This document shows, in pieces, positions 15,924 through 24,191 of a DNA stretch of 64,000 nt. This DNA comes from JACDCY01 sp964350145. GTDB taxonomy: Bacteria; Gemmatimonadota; Gemmatimonadetes; Gemmatimonadales; Gemmatimonadaceae. Position numbers and translations under genes: made by a program. The stretch spans positions 1 through 64,000 of the forward strand of contig CAYGJL010000006.1 of assembly GCA_964350145.1 (NCBI GenBank), given 5' to 3'. The number at the start of each line of letters is the position of its first letter. The first letter of the stretch is position 1. A model generated the notes under the pieces. That model made no database searches. It was not told where the DNA came from and was given only the letters and a program-made list of their open reading frames with translations.

Positions 15924-17886
15924 CTTTATCCTCGTACTGCACCTTGAGGCTCGCGACTACGTTCGGGTCCGCCAGTGTGGTCGTATCGCCCAGCGCCCGG
16001 CCCTCGGCGATGTCGCGCAGCAGCCGCCGCATGATCTTGCCGGAGCGCGTCTTGGGAAGGTCCGCCGAGAACAGGATGTCGTCGGGTCGCGCGATCGCGC
16101 CGATCTTCTGCGCCACGAATTCACGCAGCTCGTCGCGGAGCGCGGGGTTCTGGGTGAATCCCTCGCGGAGCGTCACGAACGCCGCGATCGCCTGACCCTT
16201 CAGCTCGTGCGTCTTGCCGACAACCGCAGCTTCGGCCACGGACGGATGCTCCACGAGCGCCGACTCGACTTCCATCGTGCCGATGCGGTGTCCCGCGACG
16301 TTCAGCACGTCGTCCACCCGGCCAAGTATCCAGTAATACCCGTCGTCGTCCCGTTTGGCGCCGTCGCCCGGGAAATACAGATCGGGACGGCCTTCCCACT
16401 TCGTGAAATACGTCTGCACGTAGCGGTCGTCGTCACCCCAGATCGTCCGGAGCATCGCCGGCCACGGCTTCGTAAGCGCGAGCAAACCGCCGCCCACGGG
16501 TATCCGCTGCGCCGTGGAATCGAGCAACTCCGCGAAGTAGCCCGGCAAGGGCTTGGTCGCGCTCCCGGGCTTGGTCTCCGTGACTCCTGGGAGGGGCGAG
16601 ATCACGATCGCGCCAGTCTCCGTCTGCCACCAGGTGTCTACGATGGGACAGCGGTTGCCGCCGATGTGTTCCTGATACCACATCCACGCTTCCGGATTGA
16701 TCGGCTCGCCGACAGAGCCGAGGAGGCGGAGCCGCGACAGGTCGTGCTTCGCGGGGTGCTCGGCACCCCATTTCATGAACGCGCGAATCGCGGTCGGAGC
16801 CGTGTACAGAACGGTGACGCCGTGCCGCTCGCACAGCGCCCAGAACCGGTCCTTCTCGGGCCAGTCCGGGGCGCCCTCGTACATGAGGCAGGTGGCGCCA
16901 TTGGCCAGCGGACCGTAGGCGACGTACGAGTGGCCCGTGACCCAGCCCACGTCGGCCGTGCACCAGAACACGTCCTCTTCCTTGAGATCGAACACCATCC
17001 TGGTGGTGGACGTGACTCCGGTGAGGTATCCGCCGGTCGTGTGCACGATCCCCTTCGGCTTGCCGGTCGTCCCCGACGTATACAGGATGTACAGCACGTC
17101 CTCGGCATCCATCTCTTCGGGCTCGCACCCGATCGCGGCGTCGTGGACCAGCCGATGCCACCAGTGATCGCGCCCGTCCCGCATCTCGGCGAACGTGTCG
17201 TCGGCGTGACCGGCCGACGTGCGGCGCACGACCACCACGTTCTCGATTGACGGCGTCTCTTCCAGCGCCTTGTCGGCGTTGCGCTTGAGCGGGACGACCT
17301 GCCCGCGCCGGTAGCCGCCGTCGGCGGTGATCAGGAGCTTCGCCTTCGCGTCGTTGATGCGGTCGCGCAGGGACTCGGGGGAGAATCCGCCGAAGACTAC
17401 CGAGTGAATGGCGCCGATTCGCGCGCACGCCAGCATGGAGATGATCGCTTCCGGAACCATCGGCAGGTAGATCGCGACGCGGTCGCCCTTGCCCACGCCC
17501 AGCCCGCGCAGGACGTTCGCGAACTTGGTGACCTCGCAATACATGTCCCAGTAGGTCAGCGTGCGCCGCTCGCCCGGTTCGCCTTCCCAGATCAGCGCCG
17601 CCTTGTTCCGGCGCGGGCCGCGCAGATGCCGGTCCACGCAGTTCACCGAGACGTTGAGCTTGCCTCCGACGAACCATTTGGCGTACGGCGGCTTCCAGTC
17701 GAGGACTTTCTTCCACGGCTTCGACCACTCCAGCGTCGCCGCCTGCTCGGCCCAGTAGGCTTCGTAGTCCGCGGCCGCGCGGTCGTAGATGTCGAGGGTG
17801 CGCACGTGCGCGCTCTTCCGGAACTCCGCCGGCGGCGGGAACTTCCGGTGCTCCTGTAGCAGAACGTCGATGTCGTCGTGGCCCAT
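15919..17886 (-). CDS. acs: acetyl-CoA synthetase (AMP-forming)
   Basis: This 655-aa protein has the usual length of Acs and activates acetate to acetyl-CoA through acetyl-AMP. The N-terminal ACAS segment (WSKPWKKVLDW, PYAKWFVGGKLNVSVNC), the P-loop-like YTSGTTGKPKG, the WWQTETG motif and the C-terminal GHRIGTMEVE are present. SGKIMRRLL near the C-terminus holds the lysine normally controlled by reversible acetylation. The start at 17886 is the only in-frame option: if the gap is collapsed, an in-frame TAG lies 15 codons upstream. The gene begins inside the duplicated 55-bp sequence at the scaffold gap, but its coding sequence is complete. Confidence 0.96.
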   Translation of the reverse strand: MGHDDIDVLLQEHRKFPPPAEFRKSAHVRTLDIYDRAAADYEAYWAEQAATLEWSKPWKKVLDWKPPYAKWFVGGKLNVSVNCVDRHLRGPRRNKAALIWEGEPGERRTLTYWDMYCEVTKFANVLRGLGVGKGDRVAIYLPMVPEAIISMLACARIGAIHSVVFGGFSPESLRDRINDAKAKLLITADGGYRRGQVVPLKRNADKALEETPSIENVVVVRRTSAGHADDTFAEMRDGRDHWWHRLVHDAAIGCEPEEMDAEDVLYILYTSGTTGKPKGIVHTTGGYLTGVTSTTRMVFDLKEEDVFWCTADVGWVTGHSYVAYGPLANGATCLMYEGAPDWPEKDRFWALCERHGVTVLYTAPTAIRAFMKWGAEHPAKHDLSRLRLLGSVGEPINPEAWMWYQEHIGGNRCPIVDTWWQTETGAIVISPLPGVTETKPGSATKPLPGYFAELLDSTAQRIPVGGGLLALTKPWPAMLRTIWGDDDRYVQTYFTKWEGRPDLYFPGDGAKRDDDGYYWILGRVDDVLNVAGHRIGTMEVESALVEHPSVAEAAVVGKTHELKGQAIAAFVTLREGFTQNPALRDELREFVAQKIGAIARPDDILFSADLPKTRSGKIMRRLLRDIAEGRALGDTTTLADPNVVASLKVQYEDKE

Positions 17887-18085
17887 GGTGGTGCTGGAGT
17901 TGGATGCGATGTGCTTGAAAGCCAGCAGCTNNNNNNNNNNNNNNNNNNNNNNNNNNNNNNNNNNNNNNNNNNNNNNNNNNNNNNNNNNNNNNNNNNNNNN
18001 NNNNNNNNNNNNNNNNNNNNNNNNNNNNNNTCGTGGCCCATGGTGGTGCTGGAGTTGGATGCGATGTGCTTGAAAGCCAGCAGCT
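17876..18085. other. scaffold gap (100 N) flanked by identical 55-bp ends
   Basis: Positions 17931-18030 are N. The 55 bases before the gap (17876-17930) are identical to the 55 bases after it (18031-18085). This is what a de Bruijn assembler leaves when two contigs share a k-1 or k overlap and are scaffolded without merging. The true sequence probably lacks both the Ns and one copy. A repeat hairpin (18069-18116) at the break would explain the failed join. Confidence 0.85.
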
Positions 18086-18116
18086 AGCTGCTAGCCGCTA
18101 GCCGCTAGCTTTCAAG
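18069..18116. repeat. hairpin built from GCTAGCN units
   Basis: The left arm (18069-18091, starting CTTGAAAGC) and the right arm (18094-18116, ending GCTTTCAAG) pair over 23 bp with about three mismatches. Both contain repeated GCTAGC-type 7-bp units. It lies between the divergent starts of acs and the lipoprotein gene. No coding region is seen between 18086 and 18193. Confidence 0.75.
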
Positions 18117-18193
18117 GGCTGCAACCTCGCAATAGTGCCGCCGTGCGCGCCCGACTGGTAGGGCGGCGGGGCGTTGCCCAACCGGAACGAGCC

Positions 18194-18790
18194 ATGAATT
18201 CGATCGTGCGTGCATTTGCGGCCCCGGCTGTCGCCGCGCTGGCTGCGGCCTGCGCTACCCTTCCTCAGTCGTCCGGCTCATTGGCGCCGGAGCAAGACGC
18301 CTTCTGGACGTCCGTCCGCGCTCACTGCGGCCGCGCCTACGTTGGCCGGGTAGCGCTCTCCACCGGATCGGCGGGAGACACGGCCATGGCCGGCAAGCGC
18401 CTGGTTATGCACGTGCGCGAGTGCAGCTCGAACGAGATTCGCATTCCGTTCCACGTCGGCGGCGACCGGTCGCGTACCTGGGTGCTGACCCGTACCGCCG
18501 CGGGCATTCGTCTCAAGCACGACCACCGGCACGAGGACGGCACGCCGGACGCGATCACCCAGTACGGCGGCGACACACGCGAGCCCGGCACGGCGGCAAG
18601 GCAGAGCTTTCCGGCGGACGCGCACACGGTTTCGCTCAATCCGGTGTATGCAACCAACGTGTGGACCATGGAGATCGAGCCTGCGACGTTCGTGTACGAG
18701 CTGATCCGGGTCGGAACGGATCGCCGGTTCCGCGTCGAGTTCGATCTTAGGCGTGCCGTTCCCGCCCCACCGGCGCCGTGGGGCTCGTGA
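18194..18790 (+). CDS. hypothetical lipoprotein
   Basis: This 198-aa protein starts at ATG 18194, because that gives a clean lipoprotein signal (MNSIVRAFAAPAVAALAAAC); the in-frame start at 18143 would add a charged leader. The mature part has no family I can name. It contains a His-rich segment (KHDHRHEDGTPD) and a C-terminal strand-rich region (FVYELIRVGTDRRFRVEFDL). It probably faces the periplasm or the outer-membrane leaflet. It overlaps the PAS gene by GTGA and is probably co-transcribed with it. Confidence 0.72.
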   Translation: MNSIVRAFAAPAVAALAAACATLPQSSGSLAPEQDAFWTSVRAHCGRAYVGRVALSTGSAGDTAMAGKRLVMHVRECSSNEIRIPFHVGGDRSRTWVLTRTAAGIRLKHDHRHEDGTPDAITQYGGDTREPGTAARQSFPADAHTVSLNPVYATNVWTMEIEPATFVYELIRVGTDRRFRVEFDLRRAVPAPPAPWGS

Positions 18791-19440
18791 CCGGTACGCG
18801 ACACCCAGCTCGCGATGCCGCTGCCGCCGCGCCGGCTCCGGAACCCGCCGCGGCGAACCGGCACCGCCTGCTCGAGGACGACTTCTTCGACGTGGCGATC
18901 GACATGCTCTGCCTCCTGGGCTTCGACGGGTACTTCAGACGGCTGAATCCCGCGTGGGAGACGACCCTCGGCTACACGCGCGAGGAGCTGATGTCACGGC
19001 CCTTCCTGGAGTTCGTGCACCCCGACGACCGCGAGCGCACGCTGCAGCAGAACGCCGCCGTCAGAGGCGGCGGGCAGGCGCTGTCGTTCGAGAACCGGTA
19101 TCTATGCAAGGACGGCTCGTTCCGCTGGCTCCGCTGGAACGCGGCGCCGGACGCGGCCAGACAGGGCATCTACTCCGTGGCCCGCGACGTCACCGAGAGC
19201 AAGCGGGCCACCGAGGAGCGCGAAGAGCTGGTGCGTCAGCTCCAAACGGCGCTGGAGGAAGTACGAACCCTGCGCGAGATACTGCCGATCTGCTCGTACT
19301 GCCGGAAGATCCGTGACGACGAGAACTACTGGCACACCGTCGAGAGCTACATCTCGCAACACACGGCCACGCGCTTCAGCCACGGTATCTGTCCGAGCTG
19401 CATGGCGGAGCACGTCGAGCCGTCGGCCGACGGGGACTAG
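18787..19440 (+). CDS. PAS-domain protein with C-terminal cysteine motif
   Basis: This ~217-aa cytoplasmic protein begins with a disordered Ala/Pro leader, followed by one PAS domain (about residues 30-145: LLGFDGYFRRLNPAWETTLGY, FVHPDDRERTL, KDGSFRWLRWNA, ARDVTESKRA). A coiled coil (ATEEREELVRQLQTALEE) leads into a Cys/His module: ICSYCRKIRDD, NYWHTVESYI, FSHGICPSC. This module recurs at the end of many bacterial sensor proteins and probably binds a metal. No kinase, GGDEF or HTH output domain is present, so it may act through a partner. GTG 18787 (overlap with the previous stop) is preferred to GTG 18778. Confidence 0.85.
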   Translation: MTGTRHPARDAAAAAPAPEPAAANRHRLLEDDFFDVAIDMLCLLGFDGYFRRLNPAWETTLGYTREELMSRPFLEFVHPDDRERTLQQNAAVRGGGQALSFENRYLCKDGSFRWLRWNAAPDAARQGIYSVARDVTESKRATEEREELVRQLQTALEEVRTLREILPICSYCRKIRDDENYWHTVESYISQHTATRFSHGICPSCMAEHVEPSADGD

Positions 19441-19550
19441 GTAGTCGGGGTACGGAAAGTTGCGGGTTTTCCCGATGGATTTTGCCGTGCGACGCGGTTT
19501 CAGTTCAATGCAGGGCTGGCTGCTTCGACCGGACAAGGCGGAGGTGCCAT

Positions 19551-19754
19551 ATGGAAGCCGCGCTTATTGTAATTCCCCTCGTGGGACTCGCCATCCCGAT
19601 TGGGATGCTCCTCGCAGCGATCGCTTTCGATGCGGCAATGGTCGCATGGGCGACGTATCGGACGGTGCACGATCACCCGCCGCACCCATCACGCTGGCTC
19701 CACCGGTTTCATTTGCCCGGCGGGCCCGCGCCAAAACGGCTGATACGCAGGTAA
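19551..19754 (+). CDS. small membrane protein
   Basis: This 67-aa protein starts at ATG 19551 with GGAGGTG just upstream. One long or two short hydrophobic helices (ALIVIPLVGLAIPIGMLLAA, then IAFDAAMVAWATY) are followed by a His/Pro/Arg-rich tail (HDHPPHPSRWLHRFHLP). It has no recognised family. It is a plausible real gene because of the good ribosome site. Confidence 0.55.
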   Translation: MEAALIVIPLVGLAIPIGMLLAAIAFDAAMVAWATYRTVHDHPPHPSRWLHRFHLPGGPAPKRLIRR

Positions 19755-19764
19755 GTCGGACCCG

Positions 19765-19791
19765 CGTCAGCGGGTTCGCCGTCCGCTGACG
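19765..19791 (+). promoter_or_regulatory. hairpin upstream of the cobA-hemD fusion gene
   Basis: CGTCAGCGG (19765-19773) and CCGCTGACG (19783-19791) form a perfect 9-bp stem with a 9-nt loop. An alternative hairpin, ACCCGC/GCGGGT at 19760-19775, uses the same bases and is mutually exclusive. There is no T-run. It could terminate the preceding small gene or serve as a leader structure; both readings are speculative. Confidence 0.35.
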
Positions 19792-19828
19792 AGCCGCTAG
19801 CAAGGCGCAGCGACTATCGTTAACGGCG

Positions 19829-21394
19829 ATGCTCGCCAAGGACATTCCCGCCGCAGTCCCCGATCGCCCCACGGCGGCGGGCAGGGTTTTTCTCGTAGGC
19901 GCCGGGCCCGGTGACCCGGGCCTGATCACGGTGCGCGGGCGCGAACTGATTGACGGCGCCGACGCGATCGTGTACGACGCGCTGGTTAATCCTGCGCTGC
20001 TTCCGCCCGACGCCGTGTCCGCAGGATTCCCCAAGCTGTTCTACGTTGGGAAGCGCGGGCGTGACAAGCGGTCGGTTACGCAGGAGGACATCAACCAGCT
20101 CCTCATCCGGCTCGCGCGCGAAGGGAAGCGCGTCGTCCGGCTGAAGGGCGGGGACCCGTTCGTGTTCGGCCGCGGTAGCGAGGAGGCGATCGCGTGCGGC
20201 GAGGCTGGCGTCCCCTGCGAGATCGTGCCGGGGATCACCGCTGGAATCGCGGCGCCGGCGTACGCCGGAATCCCGGTCACGCACCGCGGCATGTCGTCGT
20301 CCGTCACGCTAGTCACCGGCGCCGACGACCCGTCCCGACTTGCGAATACGGCGAACTGGAGCGCGCTGGCCAAGAGCGGCAGTACGATCGTGCTGTACAA
20401 GGGGCTCAAGACGCTGCCGCAAACCACGGCGGCTCTCATCGAGGGCGGGCTTCCGGCCGAGACACCGGCGGCCGCCATTCAGTGGGGCACGCGCTCGCGG
20501 CAGCGTACGGTCGTGGCGACGCTCGGCACGCTGTGCGACGCGATCGAGCGCGAGCGGCTCAAGGCGCCCGTGGTCACGGTCATCGGCTGGTCAGTGTTGC
20601 TGCGCGACGAGATCGCCTGGTTTGAGAAGCGTCCGTTGTTCGGCAAGCGCATCGTGGTGACGCGCGCGGCGGACCAGGCGCCGGCGCTGAGCGGCCGCCT
20701 GGGGGAGCTGGGCGCTGAGGTGCTGGAGGTGCCGGCCGTGCGGATAGCGCGGCTCGATCTCACCCCGCTGCGCTCCGCGCTCGAGAAGCTGAGCTCCTAC
20801 GACTGGATCGTGTTTACCAGCCGCAACGGCGTGTTGCTATTCTGGGAGCAACTTCTGTCGAGCGGCCGCGACGCGCGCTCGCTCGCGGGACTCAAGATCG
20901 CCGCGGTGGGCGCGGCGACCGCCGGGTCGCTGCTCGAGCACGGAATCGCGGTGGACGTGATCCCGGAGCGGTTCGTCGCGGAAGGGTTGATCGAGGTGCT
21001 GCGTGAGCGCGACGACGTACGCGGCGCGGGCGTGCTCCACGTCGGCGCCGAAGGCGCGCGCGACGTGCTGCGCGCGGGGCTGGAAGAGCTGGGCGCAACG
21101 GTCACCATGCTGGCCGCGTACCGGTCGGTGCCGCAGCCGGAGGGCGCGGAGAACCTGCGCGCGGTGCTGGAGCGGGGCGAAGTGGATCTGGTCACACTGA
21201 CGTCCGCGTCGGCCGTGAGGGGCTTCGTGGACGCCGTGGGCGCCGACGCCGCGCGCGGCGCCTCCGCGGCGTCGATCGGCCCGATCACGTCTGAGGCCGC
21301 GCGCGCCGCGGGTCTCGCCGTCACGATCGAAGCGGAAGAATCCACCATCGACGGGCTCGTGGACGCCATCGTCGCCAAGTACGCGCGTGGCTGA
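19829..21394 (+). CDS. cobA-hemD: fused uroporphyrinogen-III C-methyltransferase / uroporphyrinogen-III synthase
   Basis: This 521-aa bifunctional protein has an N-terminal ~250 residues of SUMT (CobA) type: FLVGAGPGDPGLIT, VYDALVNPALL, VVRLKGGDPFVFGRG, VPGITAGIAAPAYAGIPVTHRG. They methylate uroporphyrinogen III to precorrin-2 with SAM, the branch to sirohaem and cobalamin. The C-terminal ~260 residues are HemD: GKRIVVTRAADQ, DWIVFTSRNGV, GVLHVGAEGARDVL, LTSASAVRGF. They close hydroxymethylbilane to uroporphyrinogen III. The fusion is known in several phyla. The gene overlaps hemC by 8 bp, so the enzymes making and using hydroxymethylbilane are co-expressed. Confidence 0.95.
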   Translation: MLAKDIPAAVPDRPTAAGRVFLVGAGPGDPGLITVRGRELIDGADAIVYDALVNPALLPPDAVSAGFPKLFYVGKRGRDKRSVTQEDINQLLIRLAREGKRVVRLKGGDPFVFGRGSEEAIACGEAGVPCEIVPGITAGIAAPAYAGIPVTHRGMSSSVTLVTGADDPSRLANTANWSALAKSGSTIVLYKGLKTLPQTTAALIEGGLPAETPAAAIQWGTRSRQRTVVATLGTLCDAIERERLKAPVVTVIGWSVLLRDEIAWFEKRPLFGKRIVVTRAADQAPALSGRLGELGAEVLEVPAVRIARLDLTPLRSALEKLSSYDWIVFTSRNGVLLFWEQLLSSGRDARSLAGLKIAAVGAATAGSLLEHGIAVDVIPERFVAEGLIEVLRERDDVRGAGVLHVGAEGARDVLRAGLEELGATVTMLAAYRSVPQPEGAENLRAVLERGEVDLVTLTSASAVRGFVDAVGADAARGASAASIGPITSEAARAAGLAVTIEAEESTIDGLVDAIVAKYARG

Positions 21395-22352
21395 GCAGAG
21401 CGAGAGCGGCGCCGTCAGGATAGGTACGCGCGCGTCCGAGCCGGCGCTGCGCCAGGCGGCGCTCGTCGAGGCAGCGCTGGTTGCGCGGGGAATGACCGTT
21501 GAGATCATCCGCATCCGCACGACCGGCGACAAGAAGACGCAGGGACCGCTCAGCGAGATCGGCGCGAAGGGGCTGTTCACGAAGGAGCTCGAGACGGCGC
21601 TTCTCCGGAAGAAAGTGGACTGCTGCGTGCACTCGCTGAAGGACCTCTCCACCGAGCAGCCGGACGGACTCGAGCTCGCCGCGATCCTCGAGCGAGAAGA
21701 CCCGCGCGACGTGCTCGTGATTAACCCGGTCACCGACGCGAGCGGTCTCGCCGATCTCCCGGCCGGGTCGCTGGTAGGAACGTCGAGCCTGCGCCGACGC
21801 GCGCAGCTGCTGGCCGCGCGCCCCGACCTCGACGTCGTGGACATGCGCGGCGACGTGCCGACCAGGCTGAAGAAGATGGATGAGGGAAGGTTCCACGCTG
21901 CTGTGCTCGCTGCGGCGGATCTCATCCGGCTGGACGCGCGCCAGCGCATCGGGGCCTTCCTCGAGCCGCCGGGGTGGCTCCCCGCCGCCGGACAGGGCGC
22001 CATCGCCGTGCAGATCCGCGCGTCCGACGATCGCATGCGACGCCTCGTCGAGCCGCTCGACCACGCGCCCACGCGTTTGGCGGTGAGCGCCGAGCGCGCG
22101 TTTCTCGCGGCGCTGGAGGGCGGCTGGCAGGTTCCGGTCGGCGCGCTGGCGATGCCGTCGGCGGGCGGGACCGGCGAGTACGTCCTGCATGGACTCATCT
22201 CAGACGCCGGCGGCAGGTACGTAGTGCGTGGCTCGCGCCCGCTGGACTGCGCGGATCCGGAGCTGACCGGACAAGAGCTCGCCGCCGAGCTCCGTGCGCG
22301 CGGAGGATCCAGCGTCCTGGCCGAACTCCGCGCGGCCGGGTCACGCCCCTGA
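21387..22352 (+). CDS. hemC: porphobilinogen deaminase (hydroxymethylbilane synthase), cofactor Cys replaced by Trp
   Basis: This 321-aa protein matches HemC along its length: IGTRASEPALRQ at the N-terminus, catalytic Asp in VHSLKDL, the substrate-binding arginines in GTSSLRRRAQLL and RGDVPTRLKK, and AAGQGAIAVQ. It polymerises four porphobilinogens on a dipyrromethane cofactor normally attached to the Cys of the GGCQVP motif. Here the motif reads LEGGWQVPVG: codon 247 (22125-22127) is TGG (Trp), one base from TGC (Cys). This may be a sequencing or assembly error or a real change that would block normal cofactor attachment. GTG start 21387 overlaps cobA-hemD by 8 bp. The rest of the protein looks intact. 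Confidence 0.93.
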   Translation: MAEQSESGAVRIGTRASEPALRQAALVEAALVARGMTVEIIRIRTTGDKKTQGPLSEIGAKGLFTKELETALLRKKVDCCVHSLKDLSTEQPDGLELAAILEREDPRDVLVINPVTDASGLADLPAGSLVGTSSLRRRAQLLAARPDLDVVDMRGDVPTRLKKMDEGRFHAAVLAAADLIRLDARQRIGAFLEPPGWLPAAGQGAIAVQIRASDDRMRRLVEPLDHAPTRLAVSAERAFLAALEGGWQVPVGALAMPSAGGTGEYVLHGLISDAGGRYVVRGSRPLDCADPELTGQELAAELRARGGSSVLAELRAAGSRP

Positions 22353-22446
22353 GCCGGAGCGGACATGATCGTCACGTATTTTGCGACTGCTGCGGCCGTC
22401 CGGCTGCGCGGGTGACCGGTCGGCGACAAATCGAACTGGAGACAGA

Positions 22447-22917
22447 ATGACAAAGGCGACTTTTGGCGCGGGATGCTTCTGGGGTGTCGAGGCTGCGTTC
22501 AGGCAGATCGAGGGAGTCACCGACGCGATCTCTGGATATTCCGGCGGAACTACCGCAAACCCCACTTACCAGGACGTCTGCACCGGAACGACCGGGCACG
22601 CGGAAGTGGTGGAAGTCGCTTACGATCCCGCGCTGGTCACGTACCAGCAGCTGCTCGACGCGTTCTGGAAGATGCACGATCCGACGACCCGCGATCGGCA
22701 GGGGCACGACGTGGGCTCGCAGTACCGCTCGGTGATCTTTCACTACGACGACGAGCAGAAGCGGCTGGCCGAGGCGTCGAAGGCGGCGCAGGACGCGTCG
22801 AAACTGTACCGCGGCCCGATCGTCACGCTCGTTCAGCCGGCCGGACCGTTTTACGAAGCTGAGGACTACCACCAACGGTATCTCGAGAAGCGCGGGATGG
22901 TGAGCTGTAAGGTCTAG
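22447..22917 (+). CDS. msrA: peptide-methionine (S)-S-oxide reductase
   Basis: This 156-aa MsrA has the active-site GCFWG with Cys10, GYSGG, the HAEVVEV segment, GSQYRSVIF, and a C-terminal MVSCKV whose Cys is a likely resolving cysteine. It repairs oxidised methionine in proteins using thioredoxin. ATG 22447 is chosen because GGAG lies just upstream and GCFWG then falls at the normal distance from the N-terminus. A palindromic repeat follows directly. No MsrB is adjacent. Confidence 0.95.
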   Translation: MTKATFGAGCFWGVEAAFRQIEGVTDAISGYSGGTTANPTYQDVCTGTTGHAEVVEVAYDPALVTYQQLLDAFWKMHDPTTRDRQGHDVGSQYRSVIFHYDDEQKRLAEASKAAQDASKLYRGPIVTLVQPAGPFYEAEDYHQRYLEKRGMVSCKV

Positions 22918-22922
22918 CTACT

Positions 22923-23186
22923 GGGTACTTCCTGACGGGATCCTAGCTGTTAGCGGTGAGTGGACCTATCAGTCGTGAGCAGGAAGTACCCGCGGGTCCG
23001 GCTGTGCCTCGGGTGCCGTCGCACGCACGGTCGCTTGCTCCGCGAAGATGAAGCGGTAGCAGTGTTCAGTAAAGTGCTCAAAACTCTACTCGCAACTTGG
23101 CAGTCCGCAGGTATTACTTCCTCGCTGGCCACGGATTGGTCGACTCATCGCTGACAGATAGGATTCCCCTGCAAGCTCCTGGTAGC
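22923..23186. repeat. palindromic (MITE-like) intergenic element, copy 1
   Basis: The left end from 22937 (GGGATCCTAGCTGTTAGCGG) matches the reverse complement of the right end near 23169 (GGAATCCTATCTGTCAGCGA) and continues as an imperfect inverted repeat of about 60 bp per arm. GGGTACTTCCTG (22923-22934) also pairs exactly with CAGGAAGTACCC (22980-22991). A related element lies at 55865-56216. It encodes no protein and sits between convergent genes. Confidence 0.8.
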
Positions 23187-23194
23187 CAGTCTAT

Positions 23195-24133
23195 TCACCG
23201 TGCCAGCTCGGCCTCCGAAGCGATGTATCCAAACGCCGGCCAGTTTCCGCCCGCGAGCACTCGCCTGAACACCGCCAGCGCCTCGGCGCGGCGCCCGTTG
23301 TACAGGTGCCAGTTGCCGAGCCCGTAGCCGACGCTCGCGTCGTTGAGCGCGTCGGCGCCGGAAGGGGCCAGCGAGTCCGGCGGGAGCTCACCCTTGTACA
23401 GCAGCAGCAACCGGTGATACGCGTCGTTCTCGATGATGACCATGCCGCGCGAGATCGAAGCGAGCACGGATTCGGCTTCCTCCGCACGGCCGAGCCGCCG
23501 CAGCGTCATGTACAGCCAGTGCGACGTCGCCACCAGCATGTCGGGATTGCGGGAGACGCGCATCGCTTCCCGGTACGACGCGAGCGCGCGCTCGAAGTCG
23601 CCCTTCAGGTAATGGGCGAGCCCGAGATGGTACCAGATGTTCGACTGGAGCGTACTCGTCGGAATATTGCGCGCGTTGGGGATCCCGTCTGGCTCGATCT
23701 CGTCGGGCCGGCCGGTCGTGAGCGCCGCGGCGCGCGACAAGTCGGCTATCGCCTTGTCCAGCTCGCGCACGGAGACGTAGCGGTGCCCGCGGTGCCGGTA
23801 CATCCGCGCTTCGTCGGGGTGCCTAGCGACGCCCTCGGTGAATATCGCGATGGCGTCCCGGTAGCTTCCGAGGTACGCCGTTCGGCGGCCGAGCCATATG
23901 ATCGAGTCTGCGTTCGTCGGGGCGCGGTCGTACGCCGCGCGCGCTTCGGCGAGTCGCTGCTCGTAGAGGACGCGTGTCGCGGGCGAAATCGGCGGCGCGT
24001 ATAGCCGTTCCCCGAGCAGCGAAACGGCTTCGGGCGGACTGCCTGCGACCGACGGAGGCATCCGGCAGGAAACGAGTGCCAGGGCGAGGGCCAGTGAGCA
24101 GTACGCGCTGTACCGGCGGCCGAGTGCTTGCAT
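23195..24133 (-). CDS. TPR-containing lipoprotein
   Basis: This 312-aa protein has a signal peptide ending in an LALVSC lipobox. TPR-like helices follow: RLAEARAAYDRAPTNADS, LGSYRDAIAIFTEGVARHPD, ELDKAIADLSRAAA, HLGLAHYLKGDFERALASYREAM, LGRAEEAESVL, LYNGRRAEALAVFRRVL. It is probably anchored to a membrane facing the periplasm and acts as a protein-binding scaffold. It diverges from the gene at 24192 with 58 bp between starts. No enzymatic motif is present and the partner is unknown. Confidence 0.83.
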   Translation of the reverse strand: MQALGRRYSAYCSLALALALVSCRMPPSVAGSPPEAVSLLGERLYAPPISPATRVLYEQRLAEARAAYDRAPTNADSIIWLGRRTAYLGSYRDAIAIFTEGVARHPDEARMYRHRGHRYVSVRELDKAIADLSRAAALTTGRPDEIEPDGIPNARNIPTSTLQSNIWYHLGLAHYLKGDFERALASYREAMRVSRNPDMLVATSHWLYMTLRRLGRAEEAESVLASISRGMVIIENDAYHRLLLLYKGELPPDSLAPSGADALNDASVGYGLGNWHLYNGRRAEALAVFRRVLAGGNWPAFGYIASEAELAR

Positions 24134-24191
24134 AGGTTATCCACGTCCTCCCGAGTGTTAAGCCCCGACACAAACGTTACGCGGAGCGAAT

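Noticed and set aside
17876..18085. A true tandem duplication around the gap
   Set aside because: Exact 55-bp identity flanking exactly 100 N is a typical assembly artefact.
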